Positions 37,316 through 45,959 of a stretch of DNA of 64,000 bases are shown here, in pieces. A program made the position numbers and the translations under genes. Every line of letters starts with the position of its first letter. Position 1 is the stretch's first letter. The notes beneath the pieces were generated by a model, which was not told where the DNA came from, ran no database searches, and saw only the letters and a list, made by a program, of their open reading frames with translations. The DNA comes from Oceanisphaera profunda (GTDB lineage: Bacteria; Pseudomonadota; Gammaproteobacteria; Enterobacterales; Aeromonadaceae), in the NCBI RefSeq assembly GCF_002157895.1, contig NZ_CP021377.1, positions 434,001 to 498,000 of the forward strand. Direction: 5' to 3'.

Positions 37316-38299
37316 GGTGTAGCTCCTTAAGTCGAGTTAAAAGCAGGTGTTCAAAGGCCAGCGGCAACTGCGCATCTACCGGCACATACCAAGTATTGTC
37401 ATGCCCCCAGGCCATTTCACCGCGTCTTTTTCGGTGATCAGCAAGGGGGCAGATTGTAATGAATGCAGCTGGCTGTTAGCCACGGCTTGATGGTCGCCCA
37501 GCGCAATGCGCTGTTCTAGTGTAAAACCCAACTGCTCTAACATGCTAAAAAATCGTGGCGGATGGCCAATGCCCGCCAAGGCATGCACCCGATTCGGCGG
37601 CGTGGGCGCAAGTTTATCAGATTCTTCATCAGCGTGGTCGCTCACTGCCACTAATGAACCTGGCGCCAGCGTCATTAAAAATTCATTGCCCTCGGCTGGC
37701 CCACCGTTGTTAATAATGGCGTCCACCTGATTTAAGCGCCATTTGCGCTCGCGTAGCGGCCCCATAGGTAATAAATGGCCATTGCCAAAGCGACGCTTAC
37801 CGTCCACCACCACCAGCTCAATGTCGCGGGCCAAGGCATAGTGCTGCAGGCCGTCGTCGCTGATAATAATGTCTACGCCACAACTCACTAATAAAGCCGC
37901 CGCTTCGCCCCGTTTGGGGCTCACAACCAATGGACAACCGGTGCGCTTAACAATTAATACCGGCTCATCACCGGCTACGCTGGCGGCGGTATTATGGGTG
38001 ACCAACAGCGGATAATGTTCGCTCTTGCCGCCATAACCGCGGCTGATCACGCCGGGATTATAGCCTTGTGCACGCAACCAATGCACCAGCCAAACCACCA
38101 CCGGTGTTTTACCGTTGCCGCCCACACTTAGGTTGCCGACCACAATTACAGGCACAGGCGCGCGATACACAGGCTTAAGACCAAGCTTAAATAAGGTGCG
38201 GCGCAGCGAGCTTATCAACCCAAACAGCACACTTAAGGGTGCCAGTAGCCACAGCCACCAAGCGCCGTTATACCAAGCACTTTCAACCCTAGCTGACAT
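37305..38299 (-). CDS. lpxK: Tetraacyldisaccharide 4'-kinase with an apparent frameshift near its 3' end
   Basis: Phosphorylates lipid A disaccharide at the inner membrane. The N-terminal membrane helix is [17 protein letters not shown]. The P-loop is [15 protein letters not shown], and later come [16 protein letters not shown] and [10 protein letters not shown]. In the starting frame the protein ends early (stop at 37376) after [13 protein letters not shown]. One base earlier the DNA reads [17 protein letters not shown] followed by [15 protein letters not shown] and a stop at 37305, which is the expected LpxK tail. A missing G in the run of five G (C5 at 37404-37408 on the plus strand) explains it. 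LpxK is normally essential, so a sequencing indel is likelier than a true loss. The ATG overlaps the msbA stop (TAATG). Confidence 0.9.
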
Positions 38300-40050
38300 T
38301 ATTGCTCGCCAAATTGAATGCTTCTAAGTTGGGCATACACGCCTTGTTGGGCCATTAGCTCGGTGTGAGCACCCCGCTCCACCACGCGGCCTTCGTCTAT
38401 CACCAAGATTTCATCGGCGCTTTCTATGGTTGATAAACGGTGGGCGATGACAATAGCAGTTCTGTCTTTGCGCAATTCATCCAAGGCCGCCTGAATATGG
38501 CGCTCAGATTCGGTGTCCAGCGCCGAGGTAGCTTCGTCCAAGATAAGTAACGGCGCATTGCGCAACAAGGCGCGCGCAATGGCGATGCGCTGGCGTTGAC
38601 CGCCGGATAAACTGGCGCCATTTTCCCCAATCACAGTGTCGTAGCCTTGAGGCAGCTTAGTAATAAATTCATCGGCATAAGCCACTTTGGCCGCCGCTAT
38701 CACTTGCTCACGGCTGTACTCACCTTCTGCGGCGTAGGCAATATTGTTGGCGATGCTGTCGTTAAATAAATGCACCTGTTGCGAGACCAGCGCAAACTGG
38801 CGGCGCAAGTCGCTTAATTTGTACTCACGCAGATCCACGCCATCGAGCAGTATTTCGCCCTGACTAATATCATAAAAGCGCGTTAATAAGCTGGCGATGG
38901 TGCTTTTACCTGAGCCAGAACGGCCCACCAAGGCGATAGTTTTGCCGGGCGTTAAGCTAAAGCTGACATCTTTTAGGGCTGGGGCTTCTTTGGTGGGATA
39001 AGTAAAGCTCACACCAGCAAACTCCAGATTGCCGGTGGCGCGCGTTAAGCTGCGCGTGCCGGTATCGGTTTCGCCATCGGCATCCAGCAAACCAAACAAG
39101 CTTTGGCTGGCGGCAATACCCCGTTGATAAGAAGAGTTAAGTTGGGTCAGGCTCTTTAATGGCCGCATTAGCATCAACATGGCGCCTAATACCGCAATAA
39201 AAGTACCGGGGGTAATGTTGTCTTGCATGCCATCAACATTGGCCATAAAAACCAAGGCTGCCAAAGCGGTAGAAGCTATTAATTGTACCAAAGAGGTGCC
39301 AGTGGCATTGGTGGCCACCATCTTCATGTTTTGCTGGCGCACCGCATTACTGACCCCATGAAAGCGGTCTGCTTCCACTTTTTGGCCATTAAACATCAAT
39401 ACTTCTTTATGGCCTTTGAGCATTTGCTCGGTACTGCTGGTGATATTACCCATGGCATCTTGCATACCACGGCTTAAGCGGCGAAAGCGCCGACTGATAA
39501 TGGCGATCATCACGCCGACTATCGGCCCCACGATAAAAAACACCAGTGACAACTGCCAAGAGTAGTAAAACATCATGATGAGCAGGCCAATCACGGTGGC
39601 GCCCTCACGCACTAAAGTTACCAAGGTAGAGCTGGCCGCAGAAGACACTTGCGAAGCGTCATACGTCACTTTAGATAATAAGTTGCCACTGTTGTGGCGA
39701 TCAAAAAAAGCTACCGGCATGGCCATTAACTTGCCAAACACCTGTTGCTGCAAGGAGAGCACCACATGGTTACCTACCCAGGCCATGCAAAAACTGGACA
39801 TAAAAGAAAACAAGCCTTGGAGAAAAAACATGCCCAAGATAAAAAACGGCATCATCTTTAAGAAAGCGGGGTCTTGACCGGTGAGGCCATCGTCAATCAG
39901 GGGTTTTACGGCAGAAATAAAGGCGGTATTCACAGCTGCATAACCCACCATGCCAATAACGGCCATCAACAAACCGAGTTTGCGATCCTTTACATAACCC
40001 AATAATCGCTTAAGCACCGGCCATGAAGAAATATGTGCATCTTGGGACAT
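38299..40050 (-). CDS. msbA: Lipid A export ATP-binding/permease MsbA
   Basis: A homodimeric ABC flippase moving lipid A-core to the periplasmic leaflet. The six-helix membrane domain covers about residues 1-320. In the ABC domain Walker A is GRSGSGKST, the signature is LSGGQRQR and Walker B is LLILDEATSALD. It is 583 residues (E. coli 582). It is transcribed with lpxK, which acts on the same pathway. Confidence 0.98.
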   Translation of the reverse strand: MSQDAHISSWPVLKRLLGYVKDRKLGLLMAVIGMVGYAAVNTAFISAVKPLIDDGLTGQDPAFLKMMPFFILGMFFLQGLFSFMSSFCMAWVGNHVVLSLQQQVFGKLMAMPVAFFDRHNSGNLLSKVTYDASQVSSAASSTLVTLVREGATVIGLLIMMFYYSWQLSLVFFIVGPIVGVMIAIISRRFRRLSRGMQDAMGNITSSTEQMLKGHKEVLMFNGQKVEADRFHGVSNAVRQQNMKMVATNATGTSLVQLIASTALAALVFMANVDGMQDNITPGTFIAVLGAMLMLMRPLKSLTQLNSSYQRGIAASQSLFGLLDADGETDTGTRSLTRATGNLEFAGVSFTYPTKEAPALKDVSFSLTPGKTIALVGRSGSGKSTIASLLTRFYDISQGEILLDGVDLREYKLSDLRRQFALVSQQVHLFNDSIANNIAYAAEGEYSREQVIAAAKVAYADEFITKLPQGYDTVIGENGASLSGGQRQRIAIARALLRNAPLLILDEATSALDTESERHIQAALDELRKDRTAIVIAHRLSTIESADEILVIDEGRVVERGAHTELMAQQGVYAQLRSIQFGEQ

Positions 40051-40077
40051 AAGGTCTCTACCTTGAAAAACAAGCGG

Positions 40078-42291
40078 CTATTCTAACGGTTTAGTGTGCT
40101 GCAACCAAGTATTGAGCCGATCATACCAAGCACCGGGTCGCTGATGTTGCACTAAACGCCAGTGTTCGCCGTCTGCTACTAGGTGCACCATGCCTACTTC
40201 TCCAGTCGTAAGTTGCGGCACATTTTGACTCTCAAAGCGCGCCAGCACCTCACTTGAGGGAAAACCCCACCGATTACCAAAGCCTGCGGTATGCACCACC
40301 CAGTTAGGGTTCACGGCCTGATTAAACGCCAAGGTGGAGGAGCTATTACTACCGTGATGAGGGCTAAGCAAGAGTGCAGCCTGCACGTTTTGTTGGGTCG
40401 CCAACAGGCCTTGCTCCGCTTTAGCTTCAATATCGCCGGTTAATAATACCGATATCCGACCATCGGTAATGTGCAGTACGCAGGAGTCATTATTGCTGTG
40501 GCCACTTAAGTTCACCGGCCATAACACCCTTAACTTAAGCTCACCCCAGCGTGCTTTTTGGCCAGCCCGACACTGTTGGCCCGCGGGCCATGTCCCCCAA
40601 CGCTGCCCAATGGGCAAGGTGCGGGCTAAATAATCACGATTACCGCTGTGATCTTGGTCGTTGTGGCTGATCACCACATAATCAAGCTGACTAATCCCTA
40701 AATGGCGCAGCAGCGGTAAAATCACCGCATCCGCCATATTAAAGCCCGAAGGAAAGCGATTGCCCGTGTCATAAAGCAACGCCCGCTGGCCTTGAGTCAC
40801 CAATACCGACAAGCCCTGCCCCACATCCAGCACTCGTACTTCCCATTTAGGTTGAGGTAACAACCATAACGCCAGCAGACTGGCGGGCAATAAAATTAGG
40901 CTGCGCGCTTTCGGTAACAACAACAGCGGTAACAGTAATAAGACAAAACCTAACCCCAATTGCGGTGCCGATAACCATACCCAAGGTGATGCCAACTCAT
41001 TAAGGCCGTGCAGCCCAGCCATCAAGCCATTAAACAACACATCTAATAGCTTAAACACCTCGCCGGCCAAGCTGGGTGCCGGCCATAACAATAAACAGGC
41101 CAGCAGCAACAAAGGGATCAGCGCTAAGGTAAACAGCGGGATCAAAACTAAGTTCGCAGGCAGCGATAACCAGCTTAAGCCACCAAATAGCAACATCACC
41201 AAGGGCAGCAATAGCACCGTTAAGCCCAACTGCAAGCGCCACAGGCTAGTGCGCTTTTGCCAACCGGCGAGCAACAACAAGGCGGCCACCGCCAGCACAG
41301 ATAACCAGAAGCCGTGATTAAGCGCCAGCCAAGGATTAACAGCTAACAGCACGCTGACAGTCAACAATAAAATACGCCGACCACTCCAAAAGCGCCCCCA
41401 GTCCATAATACTCAGCCAAAAGATCAGCATCATTAACGCCCGCTGAGTGGGCACCGAAAAGCCCGCCAACCAGGCGTAAGCCAAGGCCAGCCCCACGGCT
41501 AACAGTACCCCGTAACGCCGCTGGCCCGTCACTCTCTCCAGTACTCTCCCCAGTAACAAGCCTAAACCCGCCACTAAACCTATGTGCAAGCCAGAAATGG
41601 CAAACAAATGACTGATGCCTAAGCCCCGCAACATGGCCCAATCATCCATTTCTAAACCGCTTTTATCGCCGACACTGAGCGCCAAAATCCACGCTTGCGC
41701 CTTCAAGTCTTGGGTGTGTTGTTGCAAGGCCATCACCCAGCGCGCACGGCGATCCAGGGTAATAGGTATGGTAGTAACGCTAGTCTCAAGCAAACTGCTC
41801 ACATTGGCCTGCGCCGTTATACCTTGACCTAATAGCCAACGGCTGCGATTAAAAGTGCCGGGATTATGTAAACCATGGGGCAAACGTAACTGAGTAATGG
41901 TCTGTAAAGACTGGCCCACCTGAGGCGGTGGCTGCTCGCTTTGCCAACTCAGTAACAGGCGCGGCTCTGGGGAAAGTGCTTGACCATTGAGGTGGCTGAG
42001 CCTGACAATCAATTTACTATTTTTATGAGCATGTGATTGCACCGCTTCAACTTGGGCGGCAATGATTTGCGTACGTTCAAACAAAGTGGGATATTGCAGC
42101 CAACTTAATTGCCAATGGCTATAACAAAGCGCCCACACAAAGCCGAGCAATAAACACGCCAGCATCGGCCTGCGCCGCCAGCTTATTAAGCTTAAGCAGG
42201 CCAGCGGTATCCAATGGTCCCAGCTCGGCAGCCAAGGCCAGATAATGATGCTTGATACGCCTAAGCAAAATGTAAAAAGTCGCTTATCCAT
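40078..42291 (-). CDS. comEC: ComEC/Rec2 DNA uptake channel
   Basis: Inner-membrane channel for single-stranded DNA in natural transformation, 737 residues. After two N-terminal helices and an OB-like soluble region comes the competence domain (LGISHLFAISGLHIGLVAGL...FSVPTQRALMM). The C-terminus is a metallo-beta-lactamase-like domain with DVGQGLSVLV, SHNDQDHSGN, LLTGDIE and SPHHGSNSS, all ligands intact. It starts the comEC-msbA-lpxK-ycaR-kdsB unit, the same order as E. coli ycaI-msbA-lpxK. Confidence 0.95.
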   Translation of the reverse strand: MDKRLFTFCLGVSSIIIWPWLPSWDHWIPLACLSLISWRRRPMLACLLLGFVWALCYSHWQLSWLQYPTLFERTQIIAAQVEAVQSHAHKNSKLIVRLSHLNGQALSPEPRLLLSWQSEQPPPQVGQSLQTITQLRLPHGLHNPGTFNRSRWLLGQGITAQANVSSLLETSVTTIPITLDRRARWVMALQQHTQDLKAQAWILALSVGDKSGLEMDDWAMLRGLGISHLFAISGLHIGLVAGLGLLLGRVLERVTGQRRYGVLLAVGLALAYAWLAGFSVPTQRALMMLIFWLSIMDWGRFWSGRRILLLTVSVLLAVNPWLALNHGFWLSVLAVAALLLLAGWQKRTSLWRLQLGLTVLLLPLVMLLFGGLSWLSLPANLVLIPLFTLALIPLLLLACLLLWPAPSLAGEVFKLLDVLFNGLMAGLHGLNELASPWVWLSAPQLGLGFVLLLLPLLLLPKARSLILLPASLLALWLLPQPKWEVRVLDVGQGLSVLVTQGQRALLYDTGNRFPSGFNMADAVILPLLRHLGISQLDYVVISHNDQDHSGNRDYLARTLPIGQRWGTWPAGQQCRAGQKARWGELKLRVLWPVNLSGHSNNDSCVLHITDGRISVLLTGDIEAKAEQGLLATQQNVQAALLLSPHHGSNSSSTLAFNQAVNPNWVVHTAGFGNRWGFPSSEVLARFESQNVPQLTTGEVGMVHLVADGEHWRLVQHQRPGAWYDRLNTWLQHTKPLE

Positions 42292-42318
42292 CAGGTAAGT
42301 ATTGCGGACTTAATATAA

Positions 42319-42831
42319 ATGCCAAAAAAGCTGTTAAAACGCCTGATGCCAGATCCGGGCACCATTAAAAATAATAAACATTTAGGGTTGTTAGGGAGTC
42401 GGCTTCACGACAATAACTTATGGCACCTTAATCGACACTCAGCCGCCGGCGCTTTTGCCGTGGGGCTGTTTTGTGCTTGGATGCCGATCCCATTTCAAAT
42501 GGTCGTGGCGGCCATGCTGGCCATGTTCTTTAGGGTCAATTTGCCGCTCTCTGCGGCTTTGGTGTGGCTGACCAACCCCTTGACCATGGGCCCGATGTTT
42601 TATTTCGCTTATCGCCTTGGCTCATTTTTACTTAACCGCCCCCATCACTATAAACACTTTGAACTCAGCCTCGCCTGGCTCAGCAATGCCATGACCTCTG
42701 TGGCACCGCCATTTTTATTGGGCTGTTTGGTGATGGCGGTAGTGAGTGCCGCTATCGGCTACATGGTGATCCACGGTTTGTGGCGCTGGAATATCGCTAA
42801 ACGCTGGAAACGCAGAAGGTCTCGCCAATAA
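42319..42831 (+). CDS. DUF2062 membrane protein (first of a tandem pair)
   Basis: A 170-residue protein with the DUF2062 pattern: LWHLNRHSAAGAFAVGLFCAWMPIPFQM, then WLTNPLTMGPMFY. Three to four transmembrane helices are likely, with a basic tail. The function is unknown. Its stop overlaps the next gene's ATG by one base (TAATG). It is divergent from comEC. Confidence 0.88.
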   Translation: MPKKLLKRLMPDPGTIKNNKHLGLLGSRLHDNNLWHLNRHSAAGAFAVGLFCAWMPIPFQMVVAAMLAMFFRVNLPLSAALVWLTNPLTMGPMFYFAYRLGSFLLNRPHHYKHFELSLAWLSNAMTSVAPPFLLGCLVMAVVSAAIGYMVIHGLWRWNIAKRWKRRRSRQ

Positions 42832-43322
42832 TGTTAGGTAAATGGCTCAGATCCAAAATGCCCAGCCAAGCAAGCTTGCGTAACAATAAGCTGCTCGGAC
42901 TATTTGGAGAACGGCTGCTGGAGCCCGACTATTGGCATCACAACCGCCATTCTTCAGCCATTGCCATGGCGGCTGGCTTATTTGCCGTGTGGCTCCCCCT
43001 GCCGTTGCACTCTTTTATCGCCATTGGCTTGGCATTAGCGCTGCGTGGTTATCTGCCGCTCGCCATTGCCGTGGTGTGGCTCAGCAACCCGCTCACCATA
43101 GCGCCCATGATGTACGGCGCTTATCAATTAGGTGTGCGTATGCTGGGCTTACCGGTGCGCGATTTTACAAATTTGTTAGAACATGATTTTTGGGGCATAG
43201 CCCCACCGCTACTGACCGGCGCCTTCACACTGGCCGTGATCTCCGCACTGGCCGGTTGGTTACTCACCCGCCTCTACTGGCGCTGCAAAATCATCCGCGC
43301 TTGGCAAGCGAGAAGAAGATAA
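42831..43322 (+). CDS. DUF2062 membrane protein (second of a tandem pair)
   Basis: A 163-residue paralogue of the preceding gene. The shared pattern runs the full length: LRNNKLLGLFGERL, WHHNRHSSAIAMAAGLFAVWLPLPL, VWLSNPLTIAPMMY. Translational coupling with the upstream gene suggests the two work together, perhaps as a heteromer; that is inference. Confidence 0.88.
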   Translation: MLGKWLRSKMPSQASLRNNKLLGLFGERLLEPDYWHHNRHSSAIAMAAGLFAVWLPLPLHSFIAIGLALALRGYLPLAIAVVWLSNPLTIAPMMYGAYQLGVRMLGLPVRDFTNLLEHDFWGIAPPLLTGAFTLAVISALAGWLLTRLYWRCKIIRAWQARRR

Positions 43323-43345
43323 ATACAGCGCCGAGCTAAAGAAAG

Positions 43346-43620
43346 AGCGAGATCCTGAAACGAGTTCAGGATAACGGCTAAGGGCACAGAGCCAAACAAA
43401 GGGCGGTGTTTTGTGTTTCTGCCGCCTTCCTGACGCACGTCAGGATCTCGCCCTTATGCCGTCATCCTGATGAAAATCAGGATCTGGGTTTTGTTTTAAG
43501 ACCAAGAGCGAGATACCGGGGCAGGCTCAGTATGACAGCAGAGAGCGATGTTTTGTGTTTGTGCCGTCTTCCTGACGCACGTCAGGATCTCGCCCTTATG
43601 CCGTCTTCCTGATGAAAATT
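43346..43620. repeat. Cluster of six REP-like units, family A
   Basis: Units at about 43346-43378, 43420-43451, 43457-43486, 43506-43539, 43562-43592 and a truncated one from 43600. The block 43420-43545 repeats the three-unit order of 35018-35137 nearly base for base, and its first two units start again at 43562. Confidence 0.8.
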
Positions 43621-43660
43621 AGACAAGATACTGCTTCTGTACCCCCTGTTTTATGTAAAG

Positions 43661-43745
43661 AGTATTCGGCGGGATTTGGCCTTATTGGTAACAAGATAAT
43701 TTTATTCAAAAGCAAAACCCTGCCGAATAAATTGGCAGCTACAAG
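43661..43745. repeat. Dispersed repeat E (copy 2)
   Basis: TTTGGCCTTATTGGTAACAA at 43675 and TTTATTCAAAAGC nearby match 34880-34925. CGGCGGG at the left and GCCGAATAAATTGGC at the right frame the unit. Nothing else gene-like is visible in 43323-43944. Confidence 0.65.
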
Positions 43746-43840
43746 GTCAAAACCAAATACAGCACCTACAACGTAAGGTGGTGTTTTTGTAGGCGAACAC
43801 TTGTTCTCGCATTATGCCGCAGGCGTAAATCATTTAGCCA

Positions 43841-43876
43841 TAAAAAAGCCCCATTCTCGGAATGGGGCTTTTTTGA
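43841..43876. terminator. Bidirectional terminator downstream of lolE
   Basis: AAAAAAGCCCCATTC / GAATGGGGCTTTTTT with a minimal loop, about 70 bases past the lolE stop. Confidence 0.88.
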
Positions 43877-43944
43877 TTTAACTTGGCACTGATTTATTCT
43901 TATGTCTTTCTGATGGCTGACAGCTTAACGCTCGGCGCTGTGTC

Positions 43945-45186
43945 TTAAGCTTCTCCCAGCAGTTGCCTTGGTAGCAGCTTACCGGCGCGCCAAGCGGGAT
44001 AAATAGTGGCGATAAAAATCAGCGTCAAGGCCGAGCCTGTTACCAGCCATAAATCTGCCCAGTGAAACTCGGTAGGGATAAAATCGATAAAATAGATATC
44101 TGGGTTTAAGAATCTATGCCCCGTTATTTTCTCAATTCCGCCGACGATTTCCGATAGCCGCGTGGCAAGCAATAAGCCCACCAGCCCGCCGAGCAGCACG
44201 CCGGTAATACCGTTGAGCATGCCTTGCACCACAAAAGCGCCCCGAATTTGCCAGGGTCCCGCGCCCATGGTTTTTAAGATGGCAATGTCGCCCTTCTTCT
44301 CGTTAACCGCCATCACCAAGGTGGAGACGATATTAAAACTGGCCACCGCCATCACCAGCAGCAACACCACTATCATCAAGGTGCGCACCAGCTGAATATC
44401 GTGATAAATATTGCCTTGGCTTTCCATCCAGCTGCTCACATAAAACGCCACTGGCAGGCCCATGGCCGCATACATGGTGATTTTATCCGCCGCTAATACT
44501 TCATCTACCCGAATATGAAAGCCCATCACCGCATCATCCAGCTCCAGCAATTGTTGGGCATCTTGTAGATGGGTATAACCCAGCACGCTGTCCAGCTGGC
44601 CGCCTAAACTCAGCACCGCTTGCAGGGTAAAGCTGTGGCGCTTGGGTGAGGCAAAACCATCACCACCGGGAGCTGGCAGCAATAACGACACCGCATCGCC
44701 GACCTTGAGCCCTAATTGGTCGACAATGGTTTTACCCAGCACCAAGCCGCGCTCGCCGGGCTTCAGCACGGTTAAGCTGGCGCCATCTAAATAAGGCGCC
44801 AAAGTGGAAACTTGCGCTTCAAGCGTGGGATCTACCCCTTGAATGCGCACCGCTTTAAGCTTGGCACCGCGGCTTAATAAGCCCTCTAGCGGCACAAACG
44901 GCGACACCGCCACTATGCCTGGCTCATTATTGAGCTGCTCGGCAATGGGCTGCCACTCGGCCACCGGCTCCTTGGCCGTGACCAACTGGCCGTGGGGGAT
45001 CACCGAAAGAATGCGATTTTCCAGCTCGCGCTCAAAGCCATTCATGGCCGACAAGCCTAAGATCAGCGCGCTAACCCCGATAGCAATGCCCAAGATGGAC
45101 GCCACCGAGATAAAGGAGATAAAGCGATTGCGGCGTTTGGCACGGCTAAATCGCCAGCCCCAAAACACACTTAACGGACGAAACAT
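43945..45186 (-). CDS. lolE: Lipoprotein-releasing ABC transporter permease LolE
   Basis: One of two permeases that extract outer-membrane lipoproteins and hand them to LolA. It has an N-terminal TM helix (FISFISVASILGIAIGVSALI) followed by MNGFERELENRILSVIPHGQLV, a periplasmic domain of about 200 residues, and three C-terminal helices. It is 413 residues and paralogous to LolC. The ATG overlaps the lolD stop by one base. Confidence 0.94.
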   Translation of the reverse strand: MFRPLSVFWGWRFSRAKRRNRFISFISVASILGIAIGVSALILGLSAMNGFERELENRILSVIPHGQLVTAKEPVAEWQPIAEQLNNEPGIVAVSPFVPLEGLLSRGAKLKAVRIQGVDPTLEAQVSTLAPYLDGASLTVLKPGERGLVLGKTIVDQLGLKVGDAVSLLLPAPGGDGFASPKRHSFTLQAVLSLGGQLDSVLGYTHLQDAQQLLELDDAVMGFHIRVDEVLAADKITMYAAMGLPVAFYVSSWMESQGNIYHDIQLVRTLMIVVLLLVMAVASFNIVSTLVMAVNEKKGDIAILKTMGAGPWQIRGAFVVQGMLNGITGVLLGGLVGLLLATRLSEIVGGIEKITGHRFLNPDIYFIDFIPTEFHWADLWLVTGSALTLIFIATIYPAWRAGKLLPRQLLGEA

Positions 45187-45959
45187 TAAGCTTGCTCCTG
45201 CTGTGAAATCAGTTTAGCCACCACCAATTGGTCTTTAGTGCGCAACAAGCCTTCATTCGCCCAGCGCCCGTCCACTAACTGGCCATCGACCAAGCGACCG
45301 TCTATCAGCTGACATTGGCGATCTAAACGCGCCGCCAAGCCCAAGTCATGAGTCACTACCACTAAGCCAGTGCCCAGCTCGCTTTGCAGCTCAGCTAATA
45401 AAGCAAACACCTCAGAGGCACTGTGGGCATCCAGGTTACCGGTGGGCTCATCCGCTAATACCAAGCGCGGCTTATTCACCAAGGCACGGGCAATGGCTAC
45501 CCGTTGGCGCTCACCGCCGGATAACGCAGAGGGCCTGTGCTCAAGACGATGGCCTAAACCCACGCGCTTCAATAGCTTTTCCGCTTCTGCTTTGGCTTCA
45601 GATACCGGGCGGCCGGCAATCAACAGCGGCATGGCGGCGTTTTCAAGCGCGCTAAATTCGCCTAACAGATGATGAAACTGATAGATAAAGCCCATGTGCT
45701 GATTACGAAACCGCGCTTGAGCACGCGATCGCATCTGGTGCAGATCATCACCGTCAATCAATACTCGCCCGCTAGTAGGCGCGTCTAAACTGCCCAGCAA
45801 ATGCAATAAGGTACTCTTACCTGAGCCCGAGCTGCCGACCACGGCTAAGCTTTCGCCTTTGGCTAGCTGCAAGCTCACGCCATCTAGAATGGTGATGGGC
45901 TCGGCGCCGTCTACATGAGTTTTGGTTAAATTTTCAACCACTAATAGGGGGTTATTCAT
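45186..45959 (-). CDS. lolD: Lipoprotein-releasing ABC transporter ATPase LolD
   Basis: Energises LolCE. Walker A is GSSGSGKST, Walker B is LVLADEPTGNLD and the signature is LSGGERQRVAIARAL. The LolD-typical QFHHLLGEFSALENAAMPLLIAG is present. It is 257 residues; the C-terminus is longer than usual, with a near-tandem repeat (DGRLVDGQLVDGRWANEG), possibly a small internal duplication. Confidence 0.96.
   Translation of the reverse strand: MNNPLLVVENLTKTHVDGAEPITILDGVSLQLAKGESLAVVGSSGSGKSTLLHLLGSLDAPTSGRVLIDGDDLHQMRSRAQARFRNQHMGFIYQFHHLLGEFSALENAAMPLLIAGRPVSEAKAEAEKLLKRVGLGHRLEHRPSALSGGERQRVAIARALVNKPRLVLADEPTGNLDAHSASEVFALLAELQSELGTGLVVVTHDLGLAARLDRQCQLIDGRLVDGQLVDGRWANEGLLRTKDQLVVAKLISQQEQA

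Noticed and set aside
43420-43620. Regularly spaced short repeats resembling a CRISPR array
   Set aside because: The units alternate in orientation and core, the spacers are themselves repeated at 35.0 kb, and no cas genes are present. They are REP-like units.
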